DNA of 8,877 nt from MADRE2 sp964397015. Lineage in GTDB: Bacteria > Desulfobacterota > Desulfobacteria > Desulfobacterales > Desulfobacteraceae. The position numbers and the translations under genes were made by a program. The stretch covers positions 1 to 8,877 of the forward strand of contig CAYNHL010000141.1 in NCBI GenBank assembly GCA_964397015.1. The letters run 5' to 3'. The notes beneath the pieces were generated by a model. It had not been told where the DNA came from, ran no database searches, and saw only the letters and a program-made list of their open reading frames with translations. Shown here piece by piece: positions 1-6,226 of the stretch; position 1 is the first letter of the stretch; every line of letters starts with the position of its first letter.

Positions 1-1396
1 GCGGCCGCCGAAGGCCACCGCCAGTTCGCTTTGCAGCTGGTCCTTGTATTTGAAATCCTCCTCTTCGGGCAGAAACCAGGTAACCCCGGCCGCCCGGCCC
101 CGTGGAATTATGGTGATTTTATTGACCGCGTCCGTGTTCGGAAGTAAACGGGCAACCAGTGCATGTCCGCCTTCATGATAGGCGGTGTTCCGTTTTTCTT
201 CTTCCTTTATTACCTTTGATTTCCTTTCCAGGCCCATATAAACTTTGTCTTTGGNNNNNNNNNNTTGCTGCCAGCAGCGCAGCTTCATTGACAAGATTTT
301 CAAGATCCGCTCCTGAAAAACCAGGGGTTCCCCTGGCGAGCAGCAGCGGGTCTACATCATTTGCCAGGGGGGTGCGTTTCATGTGAACCCGCAGGATCCC
401 TTCCCGGCCTTTTATATCGGGCATGTCAACCACTACCTGGCGGTCAAACCGCCCGGGGCGGAGCAGGGCCGGGTCCAGAACATCGGCCCGGTTGGTGGCT
501 GCCATTAAGATAACCCCTTCATTGGATTCAAAGCCGTCCATTTCCACCAGCAGCTGGTTCAGGGTCTGTTCTCTTTCATCATGGCCTCCCCCGAGTCCGG
601 CGCCCCGCTGCCGGCCCACTGCGTCAATTTCATCAATGAAAATGATACAGGGAGCATTCTTTTTCCCCTGTGCAAACAGGTCCCTGACCCTTGACGCACC
701 TACACCTACGAACATTTCTACAAAATCAGAACCGGAAATGGTGTAGAACGGGACCCCTGCTTCACCGGCAACTGCCCGGGATAAAAGTGTCTTTCCAGTA
801 CCCGGAGCGCCGACCAGCAGAACGCCTTTTGGAATCCGGCCGCCAAGACGGGTATATTTGGAGGGGTTTTTGAGAAAATCGACCACCTCGGTGAGCTCTT
901 CCTTGGCTTCGTTTATACCTTCGACATTTTCAAAGGTGACCTTTTCCTTCTGGTCATCCATTAGGCGCGCCCGGCTCTTGCCGAAAGACAGGGCCTTGCC
1001 CCCGCCGGCGCCTCCCTGCATCTGGCGCATGAAGAAAATCCATACCCCGATCAGTACAATCATCGGCAGCCATGAAATGATAAGGGACATGAACCACGAA
1101 GATTCAGCCGGGGGTTTTGCCTTGATGGAAACCCCGCTGGACCTGAGTGTTTTCACAAGCTCGATATCATCCGGTGGTGCATAGCTTTTGTACCGGTTGC
1201 CGGAGGTGTCTTCAATGTAAAGATCCTTTCCCTGGATGGTGACATCCTGGACCCTGCCGTTGTCCACCATGGTCAAAAATTCGGAGTATGACAGTTCGGT
1301 TTGGCCGGGGGGCTGGGCATTGAAGATATTATACAGCATGACCATCATCAGGACGATGACCAGCCAGAGGGATAAATTTTTATAAAACTGGTTCAA
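1..1396 (-). CDS. ftsH: ATP-dependent zinc metalloprotease FtsH, 3' end cut by window edge
   Basis: Membrane-anchored AAA+ protease that unfolds and degrades membrane and regulatory proteins as a cytoplasm-facing hexamer. Numbered from the TTG at 1396, I see membrane helix 1 (about 8-25), an extracytoplasmic segment, membrane helix 2 (about 103-123), Walker A GAPGTGKT (196-203), the pore motif FVGVGA (about 228-233), Walker B IIFIDEID (251-258) and the second region of homology ATNRADVLDPALLRPGRFDR (about 300-319). The frame then breaks at the ten N at 255-264. Beyond them the family sequence resumes in another frame (KDKVYMGLERKS), followed by the zinc motif HEGGH at 163-177, and stays open to base 1. 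The break is therefore an assembly gap, not a mutation. The third zinc ligand and the C-terminus lie outside the window. The longer start, TTG at 1411, has no ribosome binding site. Neighbour tilS lies upstream on the same strand, a common arrangement. Confidence 0.96.
255..264. other. Assembly gap (ten N) inside ftsH
   Basis: A run of exactly ten N, probably a fixed-size placeholder. On the minus strand the coding sequence is ...NEAALLAA before it and (A)KDKVYMGLERK after it. In E. coli FtsH about 15 residues separate these two points, which would make the true gap about 42 bases. That is a multiple of three, as needed to join the two frames; ten is not. Confidence 0.9.
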
Positions 1397-1402
1397 GGGT
1401 TT

Positions 1403-1408
1403 TCCTTT
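1403..1408 (-). promoter_or_regulatory. Ribosome binding site that sets the ftsH start
   Basis: AAAGGA on the minus strand lies six bases upstream of the TTG at 1394-1396, ideal spacing for initiation there. It lies inside the longer reading frame that begins with TTG at 1411, and nothing like a Shine-Dalgarno sequence precedes that one. The shorter start gives an N-terminus of MNQFYKNLSLW, which matches my memory of related FtsH proteins. Confidence 0.75.
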
Positions 1409-1499
1409 CAAAGTTTGTAACGGTTAGATTACCTGACGGATAACACACCTGTATCTAATAATAAACACAATTTCAAAATGTACAAGTTATCAACCTGTC

Positions 1500-1528
1500 A
1501 TTATAGCAGGCTTTTATCAGCGTTTCAA
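1500..1528 (-). promoter_or_regulatory. Sigma70-type promoter for ftsH
   Basis: On the minus strand TTGAAA (1523-1528) and TATAAT (1500-1505) are separated by exactly 17 bases: five of six matches at -35 and six of six at -10. The -35 box lies in the last codons of tilS and the -10 box just after its stop. Transcription would start near 1493 and leave a leader of about 97 bases before the ftsH start. ftsH can therefore be expressed independently of mqnD-tilS, although read-through remains possible because I see no terminator between tilS and ftsH. Confidence 0.75.
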
Positions 1529-2560
1529 TTCCCGCAGGGGCACCGGCTCCTTTTTAAAGCAGATACCGGCGCGGGTGATAAATACACGGATCCGGTCCGG
1601 CAGATCAAGACTCTTGTCCTTGATTGCGTTTTGTGCCAGGTCCAGGATATCATCGATATGCTTTAAAGAAATGCGGTTTAAATCATTTTTTACCGATTGC
1701 ACGGCGTGCCTTGCCACGCGCCGCTTCATGGCCGGGTGCAGGTTGTTGAACCCGGGCAGAGCAAGCAGTAACCGACCGGGCCCGGATTCCACAACCAGGT
1801 TTTTGAATGTCGAGGCGGCCTGGTTTCGGATCCATTCATCTTCCTGGCGGAACACGTCACTCAGGCGGTTCAGAGTTTGTGCCACATCCGGGTTGAAATC
1901 CGCTTCGAGCATGGGGATCAGCCGGTGCCGGACCTTGTTGCGCAGGAATGCCGTATCCAGATTGGAATCATCTTCCCTGAAAACCTGGCCCCTGGCAGAC
2001 AAAAAAGCCCTGATCTCGGATTTGAATACCTGGATCAAGGGACGGATAATCATGGATCCCCGACAGGGAGGTATCCCTGAAAGGCCGGTAGAGCCGCTTC
2101 CCCTGATCAGGTTTATCAGAACCTGCTCGGCATTGTCGTTTTTATGGTGGCCGAGAGCGATTTTATTGAACCGGTGTTTTCTGGCAATGGTTTCGAGAAA
2201 ATCCATACGGGCGGTTCTGCCCGCGTCTTCAAGGGATTTTTTTTCCCGGGCGGCCAGCGCATGGACATCGGTGTTTTTTGTAAAAAAAGGCAGCTTATGT
2301 TTTCTGGCAAATTCTTCGACAAACTGCTGGTCCAGGTCTGATGCCTCCTGTCGCAGGCAGTGGTTCAGGTGTGCAATTCCCAGGCGCAGATGGTGCCCGG
2401 TCTGCATCCGGATCAGGACTGTCGCCATGGCCATGGAGTCGGGTCCGCCGGAAACAGCCAGCAGGATCGAGTCATTCCGGTCCACCATGTCAAACGTGCC
2501 CATTGTTTTGTGGACGGCTTTTTCAAAGGAAGAAGGCTTATCCCGTAAAGCGGCTTTCAT
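1517..2560 (-). CDS. tilS: tRNA(Ile)-lysidine synthase TilS
   Basis: Cytoplasmic ATP-dependent enzyme that attaches lysine to C34 of the CAU-anticodon isoleucine tRNA, so that it reads AUA instead of AUG. The N-type ATP-pyrophosphatase domain shows the PP-loop SGGPDS (37-42), HLNHCLR (64-70), the SLEDAGRTARMDFL segment (109-122), a GHHKNDNAEQ segment (137-146), RGSGSTGLSG (153-162) and RNKVRH (207-212). At 347 residues it is shorter than the 430-470 residue E. coli and Bacillus enzymes and probably lacks most of the C-terminal domain, like the short Aquifex form. The usual Asp-Asp of the HHxDD motif is Asn141-Asp142 here. The start overlaps the mqnD stop as ATGA (2557-2560), with no strong ribosome binding site, which suggests translational coupling. 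The gene ends about 120 bases before the ftsH start. Confidence 0.93.
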   Translation of the reverse strand: MKAALRDKPSSFEKAVHKTMGTFDMVDRNDSILLAVSGGPDSMAMATVLIRMQTGHHLRLGIAHLNHCLRQEASDLDQQFVEEFARKHKLPFFTKNTDVHALAAREKKSLEDAGRTARMDFLETIARKHRFNKIALGHHKNDNAEQVLINLIRGSGSTGLSGIPPCRGSMIIRPLIQVFKSEIRAFLSARGQVFREDDSNLDTAFLRNKVRHRLIPMLEADFNPDVAQTLNRLSDVFRQEDEWIRNQAASTFKNLVVESGPGRLLLALPGFNNLHPAMKRRVARHAVQSVKNDLNRISLKHIDDILDLAQNAIKDKSLDLPDRIRVFITRAGICFKKEPVPLRELKR

Positions 2561-3417
2561 GTATCACTTACAACACAAAAGGAAGCCTGTTCCATTAGCC
2601 CGGCTTCACTGGATTTTTTAAAAAAAAGCGCGATGGCCTCCAGGCCGGCAGGCCCAAGGTCCCTTGAAAAGTCATTGACATACAGCTCGATGTGCCTTGA
2701 TATGACCGATTCTTCCAGTTCTATGGCGTTTTGGAGGATATAGTCGTATCCGGCCACAGGATGCTTGAAAGCATGGTCGATGCTGTTCCTGATCACTTTC
2801 TGGACAGCCGAGGCCAGTGGCATGCCCAGGCTTTTTTTAACGGCGATGCACCCCAAGGGAATGGGCATTTTGGTGTTCTGTTCCCACCAGTGTCCCAGGT
2901 CGGCCACCTGGTCGAGGCCTATGTCCTGGTATATGAACCGGCCTTCATGTATGATTACGCCGAAATCCGCCCGGTGGTCTTTAACGGCCGGCATGATCCG
3001 GTCAAAGGTCATGGGCTGTATATCCGGCCGGCATTGGGAAAGCTGTGCATCGATGTAAAATTTGAACAGGTGGCAGGCCGTGGTATCAAGACCCGGAACC
3101 GCAACTTTCGGGCATTCATAATCCTCCAGGCGCCTTCCCGGCAGCGATACGACAAGGGGCCCGCATCCCTTGCCAAGGGCGGCTCCTGCCCTGAGAAGGC
3201 GGTATGTGCCGGTCAGCCGTCCGAAAGCGGCCACGGACAGCTTGGTGACATCGTACAAGCCCTGATGAGCCTTCTGGTTGAGTGTATCCACGTCCGCTAC
3301 GGTTATTTGAAACCGGATGTCGCCTGTCTGTATGAATTGACTGGCAATGGCCTTGAAAATAAAGGTGTCATTGGGGCAGCTGGAAAATGCAAGTGATATT
3401 TTTTTTTCCGGTATCAT
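2557..3417 (-). CDS. mqnD: 1,4-dihydroxy-6-naphthoate synthase MqnD (futalosine pathway)
   Basis: Converts cyclic dehypoxanthine futalosine to 1,4-dihydroxy-6-naphthoate, the ring precursor of menaquinone in the futalosine pathway. The 286-residue protein is full length for this periplasmic-binding-protein-like fold. Family signatures visible are SSCPNDTFIF (12-21), DVDTLN (42-47), YDVTKLS (55-61), GAALGKGCGPLVV (78-90), VPGLDTTA (107-114), VIIHEGRF with the catalytic-type His157 (154-161), and a DLG-WWE...MPIPLG segment (about 173-189). The set, especially GKGCGPL and IIHEGRF, points to MqnD rather than the related MqnA. No signal peptide is seen. CTAAGG (3420-3425) is a possible ribosome binding site but sits very close to the ATG. 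No other pathway gene (mqnA, mqnB, mqnC, mqnE) is in the window. I found no convincing minus-strand promoter upstream. Confidence 0.92.
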   Translation of the reverse strand: MIPEKKISLAFSSCPNDTFIFKAIASQFIQTGDIRFQITVADVDTLNQKAHQGLYDVTKLSVAAFGRLTGTYRLLRAGAALGKGCGPLVVSLPGRRLEDYECPKVAVPGLDTTACHLFKFYIDAQLSQCRPDIQPMTFDRIMPAVKDHRADFGVIIHEGRFIYQDIGLDQVADLGHWWEQNTKMPIPLGCIAVKKSLGMPLASAVQKVIRNSIDHAFKHPVAGYDYILQNAIELEESVISRHIELYVNDFSRDLGPAGLEAIALFFKKSSEAGLMEQASFCVVSDT

Positions 3418-3498
3418 TGCCTTAGAGTATTACCAGAACTGGTGGTAAAAAATCAATAAAAAGAAGCTGCATGGACCTGCTGCCGTTTTGAAAAAATG

Positions 3499-3526
3499 TT
3501 TACATGGCCGGCATATCTGGTAGAGT
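3499..3526 (+). promoter_or_regulatory. Candidate promoter for the PhoH-family gene
   Basis: TTTACA (3499-3504; five of six to TTGACA) and TAGAGT (3521-3526; four of six to TATAAT) are separated by 16 bases. Transcription would start near 3533 and give a leader of about 40 bases before the ATG at 3574. The match is fair, and it is the best candidate I see in the divergent mqnD/phoH intergenic region. Confidence 0.5.
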
Positions 3527-3562
3527 AAATAACTCGGTTTTCGGACTTCAATGTGACTGCAC

Positions 3563-3570
3563 AGGAGAGG
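3563..3570 (+). promoter_or_regulatory. Ribosome binding site of the PhoH-family gene
   Basis: AGGAGAGG, with AGGAG ending six bases before the ATG at 3574. It decides the start in favour of MKKIFILDTNV, where the PIN domain begins at once, over the in-frame GTG at 3553, which would place this site inside the coding region. Confidence 0.8.
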
Positions 3571-3573
3571 TAT

Positions 3574-4892
3574 ATGAAAAAAATATTTATTCTTGACACC
3601 AACGTGATTCTTCATGACAGCAGCTGTATCTACCAGTTTGACGACAACGACGTGATGATTCCCATTGCCGTGATAGAGGAGCTCGACCGGTTCAAGAAAG
3701 GAAATGATGTGATCAACTGCAATGCCAGGGATTTTTTGCGCGCTGTTGATGCCATGTCCAGTGAAAAGGTTCTGAATGGCGGGGCCCGTCTTGAATCGGG
3801 CAAGGGGAAGATTTCCATCTGCCTTGAAAACGAGATCGATACGACCATCCGCCAGAATTTCAATGATACAGGGGCGGATCTCAGGATTTTGAACACCGCA
3901 TATCTTGCGGCAAAAAAGCGCAGGTTCAAGAATGTCATCCTGGTGACAAAGGATGTGAACCTCAGGTTGAAGGCCAGGTCCATAGGTATTCAGGCGGAAA
4001 ACTACAATTCAAGATATGTTCCTGACCTGTCAGATATCTACACTGGTGTCCGGGTTGTCGAAACCGCTGAAGATCAGCTTTTTGATGATATTCATGCCAA
4101 GCCCTTCCAGGTTGATGCCTCCAGGGTTGAAAGCATCACTGACATGCTTGCCAATGAAAACGTGGTGCTCAAGAACGGCTCAAGGTCTGCACTGGCCGTT
4201 TTCAACAAAAAGAGCCAGACCATCAACCGGGTTGTTCCCAGGTCCTGCTACGGGGTGACCCCCAGAAATTCAGAACAGATTTTTGCCTTGAATGCCATGC
4301 TGGACCCGGATATTCCCCTGGTAACGGTATCGGGGAAGGCCGGTACGGGAAAAACGCTGCTGGCACTGGCGGCAGCACTGGAAAACCGGCGGCTCTACCG
4401 GCAGATCTTTATTGCCCGGCCGGTCGTTCCATTGAGCAACAAGGATCTGGGGTATCTCCCGGGTGATATTGCTTCCAAGCTGGATCCCTATATGCAGCCC
4501 CTTTATGACAATCTTTCCGTCCTCCAGAATTCGGTATCGGACAATGGAAAACAAAGCCGGAAAATCAAGGAATTGATTGAAGAGGAAAAAGTTGTGATCA
4601 CCCCCATCTCCTTTATCAGGGGCCGCAGCATAGTCAAGGTGTTTTTCATTGTGGACGAAGCCCAGAACCTGACCCCCCATGAAGTNNNNNNNNNNTCACC
4701 AGGGCCGGGGAAGGCACGAAGATAGTTTTTACCGGAGATATATTTCAGATCGATCACCCCTATCTTGATTCCCAGACCAACGGGCTGGCTTTTATTATCG
4801 AAAAAATGAAAGGCGAGCCGCTCTATGCACATGTGAACCTTGAAAAGGGTGAGCGGTCGGAACTTGCGGAACTGGCGTCAAAGGTTCTTTAG
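3574..4892 (+). CDS. PIN-PhoH family ATPase/ribonuclease (YlaK/PhoH2-like), interrupted by an assembly gap
   Basis: Two-domain cytoplasmic protein: an N-terminal PIN nuclease fold joined to a C-terminal PhoH P-loop ATPase. Studied PhoH2 proteins of this architecture unwind and cleave RNA; activity here is inferred. PIN-domain acidic residues appear as LDTNVILHD (Asp8), AVIEELDRF (Glu35), ADLRIL (Asp102) and VTKDVNLR (Asp127). The ATPase shows Walker A GKAGTGKT (254-261) and Walker B FFIVDEAQN (357-365). After the ten N at 4686-4695 the family sequence continues in a shifted frame as TRAGEGTKIVFTGD, IDHPYLDSQTNGLAF and a KGERSELAELA tail, ending at TAG 4890-4892. Restoring an 11-base gap gives about 439 residues, normal for the family. 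The ATG at 3574 is chosen because AGGAG (3563-3567) lies six bases before it; the upstream GTG at 3553 has no such site. It is a single gene, convergent with the beta-oxidation genes. Confidence 0.93.
4686..4695. other. Assembly gap (ten N) inside the PhoH-family gene
   Basis: Exactly ten N. The frame before it reads ...DEAQNLTPHE(V) and the frame after it reads (I)TRAGEGTKIVFTGD. Family members such as Bacillus YlaK have EVKTI(I/L)TR at this point. Filling that in needs 11 bases, one more than written, which accounts for the apparent frameshift. Confidence 0.9.
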
Positions 4893-4956
4893 ATCGAGGT
4901 CATCTTGAAAATGACCCCATTTGACTCACCAACTTGGAAAGTTGGGTAAAAGAATA

Positions 4957-5006
4957 AAAACAGGCAGACCGTTCCCGGGATATCCGGGCGCCTGCCTGCC
5001 TGTTTT
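4957..5006. terminator. Bidirectional intrinsic terminator between converging genes
   Basis: An 11-bp perfect stem, AAAACAGGCAG (4957-4967) with CTGCCTGTTTT (4996-5006), encloses a second hairpin CCCGG-GATAT-CCGGG (4974-4988). The A-tract on the left and T-tract on the right provide a U-rich 3' end for transcripts from either side. It lies 65 bases after the PhoH-family stop and about 27 bases after the thiolase stop (reading leftward), so it can serve both. Confidence 0.85.
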
Positions 5007-5032
5007 CATATTACTGCAGGTAAACGGGTCGA

Positions 5033-6211
5033 TCAGATCATTTCAAAAATAGCGGCGGCGCCCATTCCGCCTCCGATACACATGGATACAACACCATATT
5101 TGCCCTTGACTTCCTTGAGGTTGGCAAGGCATGTCGCCGTGAGCTTTGCACCTGTGCATCCCAAGGGATGGCCCAGGGCAATGGCGCCGCCATGAATGTT
5201 GATGCGGTCCATGTAGTTGTCCAGGCCTATTTCCCTGATACAGTAAAGGGCCTGGGAGGCAAAAGCCTCGTTGATCTCGTAAATATCGATCTGGTCAATG
5301 GTCATGCCGGCCTGCTTGAGCACCTGCGGGATGGCATACCTGGGGCCTACCCCCATTTCATCGGATTTGCAACCGATTGTGGCATAGGAGACCAGCCTGG
5401 CGACTGGTGTCAATCCGAGTTCATCACATTTTTCTTTTGACACGATAATGGTTGCGGCTGCACCGTCCGTGGTCTGCGATGAATTGCCGGCCGTCACACT
5501 GCCGCCGGCTGCAAAAACCGCCCGGAGTTTTCCGAGTATTTCAGGGGTTGACTCCCTGATGCCGTCATCGTGTTCTACAATGAAGGATTCTTTTTTATAG
5601 GTTCCGTCTGGCTGGAGCACATAGTTGGATGCCGGAGTGGGTATGATTTCCGTGAACAGACCGTTGTCCCTTGCTCGGGCGGCCTTGGCCTGGGATTTGG
5701 CGGCAAACTTGTCCTGGTCTTCTCTGGAAATATTGTACCGGTTTGCCACGTTTTCAGCCGTGATACCCATGGAAACGTACATTTCAGGGTTTGTGGTCGA
5801 ATATTCCGGGTGAGGGCGGGGCAGGTTGCCTCCCATAGGGACAAAGGTCATGGATTCAACACCGGCTCCGATGGTCACGTCGGACCAGCCCATCTGAACC
5901 CGCATGGACGCCAGGGCAATGGCTTCAAGGCCCGAGGCACAGAACCGGTTGACTGTGGCACCTGACACCCTGTCCGGAAATCCTGCCATTTTCGGGGCTA
6001 TCCGTCCCAGGTTCAGCCCCTGTTCCGCTTCCGGGAAGGCACATCCCAGCATGACATCATCTATATGCTCCGGTAAAAGTCCTTTTGTCCTGTCGACTGC
6101 CTCTTTCATAATGAATGAGATCAGTTCTTCTGGCCGGGTCTGTTTGAATTGCCCCCGGTACTGCTTGCAGCCCGGGGTCCTGACGGATTGTACGATATAT
6201 GCGTCTTTCAT
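5033..6211 (-). CDS. fadA: Acetyl-CoA acyltransferase (3-ketoacyl-CoA thiolase), FadA type
   Basis: Catalyses the last step of beta-oxidation: thiolysis of 3-ketoacyl-CoA to acetyl-CoA and an acyl-CoA two carbons shorter. The 392-residue protein is full length for the family. The nucleophile Cys91 lies in NRFCASGLEA, the NEAFA motif is present, and His348 (ALGHPLGCTGA) and Cys378 (MCIGGGMGAA) complete the active site, at nearly the positions of the well-studied bacterial thiolases. There is no targeting sequence. A strong ribosome binding site precedes the ATG. The gene starts 13 bases after the stop of the FadN-type gene, on the same strand, and the pair forms an operon supplying hydratase, dehydrogenase and thiolase. 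Pairing with that gene favours a degradative role over acetoacetyl-CoA synthesis. Chain-length preference cannot be read from the sequence, so a short-chain acetoacetyl-CoA thiolase is not excluded. Confidence 0.93.
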   Translation of the reverse strand: MKDAYIVQSVRTPGCKQYRGQFKQTRPEELISFIMKEAVDRTKGLLPEHIDDVMLGCAFPEAEQGLNLGRIAPKMAGFPDRVSGATVNRFCASGLEAIALASMRVQMGWSDVTIGAGVESMTFVPMGGNLPRPHPEYSTTNPEMYVSMGITAENVANRYNISREDQDKFAAKSQAKAARARDNGLFTEIIPTPASNYVLQPDGTYKKESFIVEHDDGIRESTPEILGKLRAVFAAGGSVTAGNSSQTTDGAAATIIVSKEKCDELGLTPVARLVSYATIGCKSDEMGVGPRYAIPQVLKQAGMTIDQIDIYEINEAFASQALYCIREIGLDNYMDRINIHGGAIALGHPLGCTGAKLTATCLANLKEVKGKYGVVSMCIGGGMGAAAIFEMI

Positions 6212-6218
6212 GAAGCTT

Positions 6219-6226
6219 CCTCCTTT
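6219..6226 (-). promoter_or_regulatory. Ribosome binding site of the thiolase, overlapping the fadN stop codon
   Basis: AAAGGAGG on the minus strand, seven bases before the thiolase ATG. Its first two bases fall within the TAA stop (6225-6227) of the upstream gene. Ribosomes finishing fadN therefore end on the initiation site of the thiolase, which would help keep the two products in proportion. Confidence 0.85.

Noticed and set aside
173..386. Apparent alternative protein ends and small frames around the N run in ftsH.
   Set aside because: They arise from the wrong gap length; the correct FtsH frame continues beyond the gap.
1575..2621. Plus-strand open frame of 348 codons opposite tilS.
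   Set aside because: It mirrors tilS, which has clear PP-loop motifs on the other strand; the plus-strand translation is rich in Arg, Ser and Leu without any motif.
3430..3448. Small inverted repeat TTACCA...TGGTAA just upstream of mqnD, possible operator or attenuator hairpin.
   Set aside because: Only six base pairs with a seven-base loop, and the run following the stem on the plus strand is A, not T. No named regulator fits. I see it but cannot support a function.
3553..3573. GTG at 3553 as the start of the PhoH-family protein.
   Set aside because: It would put the strong AGGAG site inside the gene, and the PIN domain begins directly at the ATG at 3574.
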